In this document: piece after piece, positions 54,553 to 64,000 of the stretch
How positions within the stretch are numbered: the stretch's first letter is position 1
Layout of the letters: the number at the start of each line of letters is the position of its first letter
Source: Alternaria dauci
Lineage: Eukaryota; Ascomycota; Dothideomycetes; Pleosporales; Pleosporaceae
DNA: 64,000 nt
Assembly: GCF_042100115.1 (NCBI RefSeq)
Contig: NC_091277.1
Coordinates: 1,922,001 to 1,986,000 of the forward strand
Direction of reading: 5' to 3'
The notes under the pieces: generated by a model
Databases searched by the model: none
What the model saw: only the letters and a program-made list of their open reading frames with translations
Told to the model about the DNA's origin: nothing
Made by a program: the position numbers and the translations under genes

Positions 54553-57500
54553 ATGGCGTCTGGTTTCCAGCCCAAGGACCAGGAGCGTCCAAGTGCCAGC
54601 GGGCGCATACACTCTGGCCTAGAGAACATCCTGCCAGCAAGCCTCCTCGATATGCAAAAGTGCGCTGGCGACTTCCCCAAGGAGAGCAAGTCGATATCGT
54701 CTCCACGCTCTCGGCCGTCTTCTACCCCACTCTCCAGTTTGTCGCGTTCTGTATCGTCCATGACCGACAGCTTCATGCTGGAACACTGGGGTCCCTCTTC
54801 TTCAAAGTCCACGCGACCTGAACACGATGGCAGAGACAGCACAGAGGGCCCACACAAGGAGGAGGACGCGCCTACTGTCATAGCCAATTGGGCGCATCTA
54901 TCCTATATAAAATCTCAGCGGAACACACTTCGCGCCGAACTCAAGGCTCACCAGATCGCTGGAGCCGAAGCAAAGCGGTCCGTCTCCTCTTTGAGGCGTC
55001 TCGCCTTTCGCATGGCCGTGAATATATCTGTCAAGGAGAAGCAGATTGCAACTACAGCACGGAACCTGGCCAAAAGCAGGACAAGCCACTACCTAGACGG
55101 TAAAGATGCCGAGAAGCGGGTGGAGGAGTTGAAGAGGGCGCTGCGAGTCGAGGAAGGACGGAACAAAGAGATCCTTGAGGCGTTGGAGAGGGCCTCTATG
55201 CTGACGCTTCAATGTAAGTATGCTATCTCCAGGCCCCGGCTTTGCTGATTGATTGTGCAGACTCGTCTCCTAAACCTGAACCTCAGCATCAACCTAGAGG
55301 TCTGTTCATCTCACCACCTGCATCCCCACCGACGCTTTCGAGTGTCCTTGACAGTCCTACTCTTGCGCCGCGGACTCCAACGCGAGCGTCTTCCTCGCCA
55401 TGGCACGACATAGATTTCGAGCTCACCCCTCGCTTGTCGAGTCCCTCCGAGGTACGTACTTCTGACAGTCGCTTGATACGAGCGAAACGCGAATCCGACC
55501 AAGCTCTTGCTGCTTGTCGAAGCCGCATTGAGCAGCTACAACGTGAATGTGCAGCAAGCAAGGAAGATGCCGGGCTTCTAGAAGCGACAAGAGAAGGTCT
55601 GGAACAGGAGATCCATAGTCATCAGTCTCGAATTGCTGCCTTGGAGCGTTCGAGGTCCGCGGTACAAGAACTTTTGGCATCGACTAAGGCGCAACTGAAC
55701 GTTACAGTGGGCTCAGAGGAGAAGCTGAAGCAGGATCTGCAGGCCAAATGTGCTGAAATCGCGGATTGGGAGCAAAAGTGTGGGAATATGCAATTCACGA
55801 TCGAAGCGCTGCAGAAGGAGACGGTAGACTTGGATGACCGCCTCGGCGCACGGAATGCTCAAATTAGGGAACTTGAGATTCGCACAGCAACTCTGGAGGA
55901 AACACTACACTCTTTGCAGAGTAAGCTAGAGATTGCTGACCGCCACGAATCGTCACTACAAGACCGTCTTGCAGAAAAGGAAAGCGCACGCCAAGATCTG
56001 GTGAAGCGACTTGACCGAGGACTGGAACACATTGCACGCCTAGAACAGAAGATCATTGGATACGAAAAGAACGAGGCTGAGCACCTACGTAAAATCCAGA
56101 TCAGTGGAGATGTCATCTCTGCGCTACGCGAGCAGCTTCACAAGTCGCAAGCCACAAGCAAAAACACCGAAGACGCCTTGACAGCTCTGAAGGAGGAAGT
56201 GGATCAGGTCCAAGCCAACCTGCGGGCTGAAAGTGATGCGATCAAAGGCTTGACTGCAGAACTTGAGACTATGCGAACCGAGAAAGCCAATATTTATAAG
56301 GAATTGCGTGCCACGTCAGAGAAGCTTAAGCGAGAGACCGAATCGAAGACCAGCCTCCAAACCGAGCTAGAAGATCTGCGTGCCACTCATGACGCTACTA
56401 CAAAAGAACTACAACAAGCCTCCAAGCGCACTCAATCATTGGAGACGGCTGATGCTAGCAACCAGGCCAGGTTAGAGAAACTTCACGACGAAAAAGCATC
56501 ACTCGAAGCCGATCTCAAAGACGCTCAACAATTGCAGTCCAGACTCCGCGAAGACATACAGATGCGGGATGCCGAGCTTGCTGACCTGCAGTCTGTCAAG
56601 TCGAAACTCGAACAAAAACTTCAGACGTCAGAAGAGCGAGTTTCGCGGCTTGAGCAGGAGTTGGATCAAGTACAAGCATCGAAGCAAGCAGCTGATGAAC
56701 AACATGCAGTCAAATTGCAGAAGAACGCCGAACATCTGCGCGAATTGGAATCGTCCATGTTCAATCTCCGGTCAGTGCTCGAATCGTCACAGAAGCTCGA
56801 GGCCTCTCTACGACAAGAATTGGACAGTGTGCAAAGCGCAAAAGATGCGGCTGAGAACGAGCTTGGTCAAGCTATTCAATCGAAAGCAGACCTTGAAGGT
56901 CAGATTGACCATATTCAATCAAGACTCACATGGACAGAAAGCGACCGCGACAGCTTGCAGACTAAGATCGCTCAACTAGAGGACGATCTGAACACAAGCA
57001 CCCGGGCCGAGAGTCATCTCGGTGCACAACTCTCCGCCACGACAAGTGAGAGTGATTCACTGAAGAGTCGCATCTCGGAGCTAGAGGTCGCTCTTAACGA
57101 AAGCATTGAAGCTAAGTCAAAAGCTGAAGAAGCGTTGGCAATCGCGCAGCTAGATGGCGAGACCTCTGGTAAGGATCTGACAGATCTTCGTGGGCGGTTA
57201 GTCGAGGTGGAGGCTGCTAGAGACCAAGTGCAGCAGGATTTGCGCAACGCCAACAGCTCGAAATCAGATCTCGAAACTCAGCTCCAGTTAGCGAAGGATC
57301 AACTTGCTAAGACTAAATCTGAAAGTGATGACGTACGCTCGCAGATATCGAAGCTTCAGAGTGAGGCAGCAGAACTCCAGAGATCGAAACGCCAGCTCGA
57401 GGACCAGTTGTTGGCTGACGACGCGTCTCGTGAAAAACTTCACGAAGATTTGCAGTCTACACGTTCCCAACTACAGGAGGTTCAAGCTCAGATTCCGCAG

Positions 57501-60306
57501 CTAGAGGCAAGACTAGCATCCAGCAAAGAAGAGCTTGAAGCTATGTGTAGAGCAAAGGCAGTCACCGAGAAGCGACTTGAAGAGACGCAGGCTGCCAACT
57601 CAGACTTGGAGAAAGAGCTTGATGCTGCTCGCAAGGACAATGAAGATATCAAGAGTCGACTTGAGAGCACCGTTGCCGCTAATGCACAACTAGAGAAGGA
57701 TGTCAGTAGAGCTCGTCTTCAGGTGGACGAGGCAGATGCACACAACGCCGAACTTGCTTTGAAATTAGGCGATTCGAAAAAAGAACTGGAAAGCCTCCGA
57801 GAGCTTAAGGATGAGGTTGAGAAGAGACTGAACGAAGCATTGGCTGTCTCCACGAGTACGGAAGAGAGCCTTTCATCGACTCGCTCCCGTCTTCAAGAGC
57901 TCGAAGCGCAGAATTCTTCTATTGCTTCCGAGCTTACAGAAACAAATGAAGAGCTTTCTGTTCTTCGGCAGCTCAAGGACGATGTCGAAAAGAAGCTGAG
58001 TGAGACATTGACTGCTTTCACAAGTACAAAAGAAGGGCTTTCGTCGACCCACTCTCGCCTTCACGAGCTCGAATCTCAGAACTCATCCGTCACCGCTGAG
58101 CTTACGAAGACAAATGAAGAGCTAGCTGCCCTTCGCCAGGCCAAAGCCGAGCTTGAAAGTAAGGCAGGTAGCGCTGAGCAGCATATTGAGTCTCTTAAAC
58201 AAGACCTGACGAATATGCGTTCTCGTCTCCACGAGCTCGAAGCACAAGAATCAACAGCTACCGCAGAGACGAATGAAGAGTTGACTGCTCTTCGAAAGGC
58301 AAAAGCCGACTTGGAGGATAGGGCAATCGACGCCGAAAAGCGTGCTGAGTCTCTTCAGGACGATCTAACCGACATGCGCTCACGGATAGCCGAGCTTGAA
58401 TCAAACAGCACTAGCTTAGTCTCCAAGCTGTCAGCTACGAGCAAGGAACTGGAGCATGTCAATTTGGCTTACTCACAACTCGAGGAATCTGCTCAAGCAA
58501 TGTCACACCGGAACGAAGAGCTCGAGGCCGAACTCCAGGCTGCACAGATGCGTCTTGATATTGCTGAGTCGGAAGGTCTCAGCTTAGCCTCCAAGTTGTC
58601 CATGAGCAGCAAAGAACTGGAGAACCTTCAACTGGCTCACACAGAACTTGAGGAGTCGTCCCAAGCAGCGTCGCTTCGGAACGGAGAGCTTGAGAAACAA
58701 CTGCAAGCTGCCCAGATGCAGCTGGCTATTGCTGAGTCGGAAGGCCTGGAAGCTACCGCCAAACTAGCCGGAGCCGACAAGGAGCTTGTATCTCTTCGCG
58801 AGTCGAACACCAAGTTGGATTCCTCCGAGAAGGACTTGCTCGCTCGTCTTGCTTCAGCAGAAGAAGAACTGGATAATGCACGTGAGAAGAATGCACAGCT
58901 AGAAGCCTTCCTTGAGCGTGTAGAAGCAGACATGGCTAATGCCCACTCTGCTGTTGAAGATACCGAAAGGCGCTACCATGAGTTCGTAGAAGACTCTCAA
59001 TCCAAGTTGGAAGCTGCAAAGAGTTCCAAGCAGAAATACAAACGCAGGCTGGATGAGAGAAACAATGAACTCGAGATTCTGATCAATGAGAACTCGGAGT
59101 TACATCATCAGGTTGGCGACCAGATGCGCCAATTGGGTGAGCTCAAGATGGGCAAGGACAAGCTAGCTGAGGAGCTGTCGAAGAAGGAGAAATACATCGA
59201 GGAGCTCGGATCGTCTTCAAGTAACCGGATAAAATCCTTGAACTCGGCGTATGACGGTTTGAGAAAGAAGTTCGAAGAGCAACAGCAGCAGCACCGACAG
59301 TTGGATGGTAAACACGACGAGGCTGTTCGCCTAGAGGCCGAACTGGAGAGGAAGATGACAGAGATCGAAGAGATGCGACATCATCAAGATGAGTATGCGG
59401 CTTCATTTGCTGCATTGGAGCAAGAAGTGCAGACCTTGCGGGATGATAAGAGGGCATTCGAAAAACTGGTGGCCACACTGCAAGAGAAGATCAGACAATT
59501 GGAAGTCCTGGAGGAGTGGGAGGAGCCGAGCGAGCTCAACAGGACTACCTCGCCACGTCACATCACTATCCAGGACGGCACATACGATACTGCTCCCTCT
59601 AGCCCCATTTCTTCTCATACAAGAAGTTCCTTTGGCCGCGTTAGCGCGCAGCACGAAAGGCCACAGACGAGCGCCAGTACCGTCTCTCACGAGGAAGACC
59701 TCGATTCATGGGCGGCACAAGTCGAGAAGATACGCATGCAACGCAATGATGCGGTAGTCCAACTCAAAGGCATGAAGAAGTCGCGACACAACCTCAAGAA
59801 GACTCTGAGGGACACGGATGCGCAACTCCACCGGCTAGAGAAGGAGACGAAGACGTGAGTGTCCTATGGAAGTGCCACGCAATATGATGAATGACTAACA
59901 AAGCTCCAGCAAACGACCCCAGAACCTTCTCCGAAAGAAGAGCCGTCCAATCACGCCTAACCCTCTCATTACCGACCAAGCCCGCACCTCACCCTCCCCG
60001 CGCATCGGCTCTTCATCCCCGCTGACACCAACTCGCCCGACCACCTCGTACGCATTCTCTTCGCCTCGAACCACCATGAGCTCCAACTCGCGGCACAGTA
60101 CATATATCGCTTCCACCACTCCCGATAACGAAGCTACATCTTCGACACCTGAACGTCCCAAGACCAGCCACAGTCTGCGCAAAAAGCTGAGCTACCGCCA
60201 TACGAATAATGTTGGCGATGAACATGCGGGCGTGTCGCCCAAGAGGCATGAACATGTGAGAAGGTGGAGTTCTGGACTGAAGAGTTTGTTTCATAAGGAT
60301 GCGTGA
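54553..60306 (+). CDS. Giant coiled-coil protein, 1883 residues
   Basis: Exons 54553-55213, 55261-59854 and 59910-60306 (junctions ...LTLQY-SSPKPEPQ..., phase 1, and ...KETKT-KRPQNLLRKKSR..., phase 2). The N-terminal ~90 residues are Ser-rich; a helical block (NWAHLSYIKSQRNTLRAELK) and an SP-rich linker follow. Then roughly residues 310-1680 are almost continuous heptad coiled coil, rich in E, K, L, Q and S, with 56-residue (eight-heptad) internal repeats at 57870-58760. The C-terminus is basic and Ser/Pro-rich (TPNPLITDQARTSPSPR) and ends SSGLKSLFHKDA. The pattern resembles fungal proteins loosely annotated as M protein repeat or myosin-like, and spindle-pole or septal scaffolds; there is no motor domain. 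Function unknown, a structural scaffold by inference. Confidence 0.9.
57870..58760 (+). repeat. Tandem 168-nt coding repeats (56 residues, eight heptads)
   Basis: Units starting LSSTRSRLQELEAQNSS (57870), LSSTHSRLHELESQNSS (58038), LTNMRSRLHELEAQEST (58206, three codons shorter) and LTDMRSRIAELES (58365). A second pair, KLSATSKELEHVNLAYSQLE (58425) and KLSMSSKELENLQLAHTELE (58593), has the same 168-nt period. The copies have diverged but are obvious at protein level. Confidence 0.85.
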
Positions 60307-61094
60307 TACCTCTTCGTTATATGTTTATTGTTTTGTTCCTTTTCAGGCATGTGCTTCTTTTCGCTTCGTATTGTGTGTATATCCTTTCTCTGTGCTATAG
60401 TATTCCTGTCATTGCCATTGCTTTCGTCCTTCTGTTTCTTGTACATCCGTTATTGTTCTGCCTTTTGGGATGTTTTTGTGCGTTTGAGATTGGAAAGGTC
60501 GACTCTCGCGGGTCAGGCACTCTGGTTACCAGGGTTCATATGGGCGGTCTCTAGTGTCGTGTTTACACGGAAGGTACGAGGTATTTATTCATAATCCATT
60601 TTCGTTCTTTCAGTCTCGTCAGCGCCGTCGATCTGAGGTGTACTCGAAGGCCAGCTGCCTTGCATGACCACATTCCAGTTCGCCATTTGGAAATTTTCGG
60701 AAAGTCTGATCACGTTTGACATGGTCTTGATTTTGAGAAGAACGGCCACTAGAGTATTTTTGCAGCGCAATCACCTTTGACATGCATTTTGCGAATGATG
60801 GTGAGCCTACGCACTAGTACTTATTAGGATATATGACTAAGCGAGCCGTGGCAATGACGGTGTGACCAGCCACTGGGGTTTTCACCAACATCTTCGACCC
60901 ACCAAGCCCAAGTTATGTAAGACAGTATCTGTTTCGTCGCCTTCTATTGCTGTCTATATACATGATACCGAAACAGAGAAGACCTCCCTCGCTGACGACC
61001 GACGGCTGCATGATTCACCTTTCGCATAACGAACAGACGTGGCTGAGAGCCTTGCTGTGATCTCGCGAACCTTGAAAGCCTCCACCCCAAAACA
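60307..61094. other. Intergenic region between convergent genes
   Basis: 3' regions of the coiled-coil and permease genes. The first 200 bases are strongly T-rich on the plus strand and yield hydrophobic frames (VLFLFRHVLLF type) that I regard as untranslated sequence. Confidence 0.5.
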
Positions 61095-62947
61095 CTACAG
61101 ACCCACTTCAACGATCGGACCGACATATGTCTTTCTGCCTCTGACAAAGTACCAGACGATAGCGAAGATTACCGTACCGCTAAATGTGACAGAGCTAAAG
61201 TTCATTGACTGTGCAGTAACCTCCACAGAGCCTGGCCAGAATGAGAAGAACCAAAGTACAAATAGGTACACGCATGCGAACAGGTTGTTGGCAACACCGA
61301 ATGCGCCAGGAACTTTCCAAGGTCCCCACTGCAGTGAGTCTGGTCCTACCATGGCAGCCTGTGCATTGTATGGGCTGATGCCTTTGAGACGGCGCCAAAG
61401 AAGCAAGGCGCAGACGATAAAGTATGAGGCGTAAAGCCCGCCGATGCTGAGGTTGACGATGTTGCTGAAAGCAACGAATGAGCCGAGTGCGATGAAAGAT
61501 AGAAGTACCGAGATGCCGGTCGTAATCATGATCGTGTTAACGGGTTTAAGTGTGCGAGGATTGAGCTATCAGCGTCAACATGACGATACTGAAACGTTCA
61601 GAGAAGAGCAATCACCTTGGTGACCTGAGCCGAAAATGGCATGGCATTGTCTCTCGCGAAAGACCACATCTGTCGGGAGGTGGCGGCCATGAGGCCAACT
61701 AAACAGCAGACACCCAGAGTCCACATGATCATAGCCATGGTTGCAGCCCCGGCAGCAGATCCGGTACCCTGCAAGAAGACGTATAGGTAGGGATACCCGA
61801 GCGTTGCTGACGACTCTAGTACATCATCTAGATCTCCGAGACAGAAAAGATACGCGACCAGCATTGCTAGACCCAGTGCGCCGTTCAACAATACACTGAT
61901 CTGGATGGCTCGTGGTACCACTTTGGACGCATTCTTGACTTCTTCGGCCATCTGCCAAGAATTAGTACGCTGACAAGCAATCAGTTCAAGGATGACTTAC
62001 GTGGACACAGGAATCGACACCTGCGAAAGTTAGCGCTGAAGCCTGCGAAGTCTTGCGAAGGAACTGGCTTACCAACAAGTGCGAAGACGGATGATGGTAG
62101 TCCTACCATGAAAGAAAGCCCTTGCGTCGACCAACCTCCGGTGTTGACGAACGTGGTGAAAATTGAGGCATCGCTATGGGGAGCAAGATACACAAGCGGA
62201 ATCAAGATCGCGAAGAAGCCTAGCAAATGCAGTATCAAGATCAAGCCTTCGAAATGTGCAAGGGTTTTGCTCCCAACAGTGTTGATGATGACTGCAAATG
62301 CAAGCACGGCCCAACCAAGCAGCATTGCTTGATACGGCTTTGGTGAATAGGCAGAGTCGCACATCAGGATCGTGCTCTGCAGGATAGTTCCTGCGAGGTA
62401 TGCCGAAGAAGCGGTAGTGGCCTGCCAGCCGATGAGTGATACCCATCCAGTGATGTAGCTTAGAAACTTTCTGTACGACGGTGGAGCCAACATGGCGACC
62501 CAGCTAAGAACACATCAGCTACGAACGACCATAGGATTGGGTCACTTACTGGTACTGCCCGCCTGCAGTGGGTGCCATCGAAGACAATTCGGACAAGACT
62601 GTATAGATGGAGATGGAACCGATCCATATGAGAATGTAGCCCCAGAAGACACCCGCAGGGCCACCGTTGAGCAGACTAGGTGTAGAAACTTGGAGTATGC
62701 CTTCCCAGGTCACCAATACGGTACACGACTGTAATGGTGAAAATGCATGATTAGCGAATGCCTTTATTCATTTCATACAAACAAAACTTACGAAGCCCAA
62801 GATTTGCATGAAGCCAAAGTTACGCTTCAGTGCTGGTTTCTTGCCCAGTCGCATGAGGTCCATTTCATCTCGAGTGTAGCCATCGTGACCCGCTTCTTGG
62901 ACAGCAGAAGTGATTGCCTCAGCCTTCGTTCGATTGCCAAGTTCCAT
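61095..62947 (-). CDS. APC-family amino acid/GABA/choline permease
   Basis: 530-residue plasma-membrane transporter of the amino acid-polyamine-choline superfamily, near fungal GABA (Uga4/GabA) and choline (Hnm1) permeases; substrate not determinable. Six exons (minus): 62947-62792, 62728-62550, 62503-62073, 62020-62001, 61951-61616 and 61565-61095. The fourth is a 20-nt micro-exon that completes the classic ALVGVDSCVHMAEEVKNASKVVPRAI block. The N-terminal cytoplasmic part includes DEMDLMRLGKKPALKRNFGF, then LLNGGPAGVFWGYI, SELSSMAPTAGGQYHWVA and about 12 membrane spans. The C-terminus FAIVWYFVRGRKTYVGPIVE is typical. The start is the ATG of MELGNRTK; an in-frame upstream extension is leader. 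It converges on the coiled-coil gene. Confidence 0.94.
62001..62020 (-). other. 20-nt micro-exon of the permease gene
   Basis: GTGTCGATTCCTGTGTCCAC on the minus strand, flanked by TTTCGCAG and GTAAGTC, supplies VDSCVH of the family block G-VDSCVH-MAEEV. Skipping it would shift the frame. Confidence 0.9.
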
Positions 62948-64000
62948 GGCTTCAGGTGAGGTGTTCAAAGAAGTAGGTAAGCAGCCGCAACAGATCGTGA
63001 TGAACACTGTAACGGATGTGAAGAAAACAAAAATGAATCGCAGCCTCTTAAGGTCGCTGTGATTAGTGGCGTCGCGTTCACACGTCGGTTATGCGAAGAT
63101 TCATCCAGATTGTTTCGCTAGACGAATCGAGCAGGTTACATGCTGTGCCGCAACCTCTGCCGCACAAGAGGCTGCGGGGTGTCTTGATAACGGGGTTTCC
63201 ATGATGATTAGATCCTCCTCTTTTGTGCGCGACTTATTCATCTGCTGCTGTGGAACCCAGATTCGCAATTTTGCTTGCACACCAAAAACACTTTGAAGGC
63301 TTTTTTTACACTTGCAGTGTACTGTGTGAGCTGTTGGAGACTTCACTACCCCTTCTAGCCCAACAATGTAACCCTCACCTCAATGCGATGATCCTTACTT
63401 GATACGCATCCTGCAGGATTCGGGTCGAATTGGCCCTAGATACCGCGGACGCTACCGTCCCGAGCGGTACCTAGCGTTGGCTGTACTTTGAGGAGCCGCT
63501 ATGGTCGTACAAAGACCCATGTCTGCTTCACAAAAACCCTCGTGCCGGGACTTGCCGTCCTGCTTCGAGACGGCAAGTTGTCAAATTGTCCGTGTTCTCT
63601 GATTCCCATCTGATTGGTGCTCTAAAATGACACTTCTGCACGAACATGGCGTAGATGTCTTAAGCGACCTATGGCACCGTGCCAAGCAAACAATATGCTT
63701 GTAACGAACACGCAAGCTTGACCGAGTGCTAAGGGCAGACAGATAACCCCCTTACGTACTTGGCATCCCGTCTGCGGCTCGGTTATGCAGGTCTACGAAA
63801 GGAGCTGGAAAGTTCACATACTTCCGTGGGGGTGGTACCAGTTGTGTGGACATAGGAACGCCCCTATGGAAGAGTAACATATGAGATGGGAGCGGGATCA
63901 TGTTCTTGCATTTTCCTCGTCCGTGGGCACCATGTGATTTGAGAATGTTGGAATGAGGCACAGAGATAGCGGCACAGGGAGTTGTTCCCGCGGTGATGTA
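62948..64000. promoter_or_regulatory. Upstream region of the permease gene
   Basis: No gene supported up to the window end. HGATAR-type sites TGATAA (63185-63190) and AGATAA (63739-63744) are present, compatible with nitrogen control of a permease but also expected by chance. Confidence 0.3.

Noticed and set aside
60303..60594. Hydrophobic plus-strand frames just after the coiled-coil gene
   Set aside because: They arise from T-rich 3' untranslated sequence, which yields Phe/Leu-rich shadow peptides.
1..64000. tRNA genes, rRNA, CRISPR arrays, intact transposons, secondary-metabolite core enzymes
   Set aside because: None was recognised. tRNAs cannot be excluded by eye; a tRNAscan-type covariance search would settle it.

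Overview
The window is fungal nuclear DNA, most probably from a filamentous ascomycete of the Dothideomycetes (Pleosporales-like). Reasons: roughly balanced base composition, genes every ~3 kb on both strands, short introns (43-101 nt, most 46-64) with CTRAY-type branch sites, and protein types usual for plant-associated Pezizomycotina (GH45 endoglucanase, Crh-type GH16 enzyme, SH3-SAM-PH Boi protein). The class is inferred from protein style, not from a marker gene. I rebuilt 22 protein genes by hand, splicing exons wherever the peptide of a known family continued across a junction.

Left part (1-17.5 kb): the 5' part of a urease gene (minus strand, running off the left edge), an unrecognised 468-residue protein, a 1337-residue disordered protein with two C-terminal membrane segments, a 636-residue polytopic membrane protein, an MDR-type enone reductase, a Maf nucleotide pyrophosphatase and an amidohydrolase. 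Urease and Maf each appear to use a GC-AG intron.

Middle (17.5-37 kb): a gene-poor 2.8 kb stretch with a long imperfect hairpin and a duplicated promoter-like unit; a SulP sulfate permease; a GH45 endoglucanase; a 3.2 kb gene-free stretch with a MITE-like inverted repeat and an AT-rich tandem repeat; a GT31-like glycosyltransferase; and a divergent pair, the Boi-type SH3-SAM-PH protein and an SP-RING (MIZ) SUMO-ligase-like protein with an AT-hook.

37.9-47.5 kb is the most unusual part: three strongly diverged SprT-like zinc metallopeptidase genes (HExxH plus a downstream HG-x-A-W/F-Q motif) lie within 10 kb, the first next to the SUMO-ligase-like gene. Between them are two small proteins of unknown function, one with an RRM-like N-terminus.

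Right part (48-64 kb): an unknown protein whose C-terminal half resembles the helical N-terminus of Harbinger-type transposases, a membrane-anchored Crh transglycosylase, a mitochondrial acyl-CoA dehydrogenase, a 1883-residue coiled-coil protein with 56-residue repeats, and an APC-family amino acid/choline-type permease with a 20-nt micro-exon.

No rRNA, CRISPR, secondary-metabolite core gene or intact transposase was seen. I could not detect tRNAs reliably by eye. The genes mostly look like unrelated housekeeping and accessory loci; the possible functional grouping is the SprT/SUMO-ligase neighbourhood.
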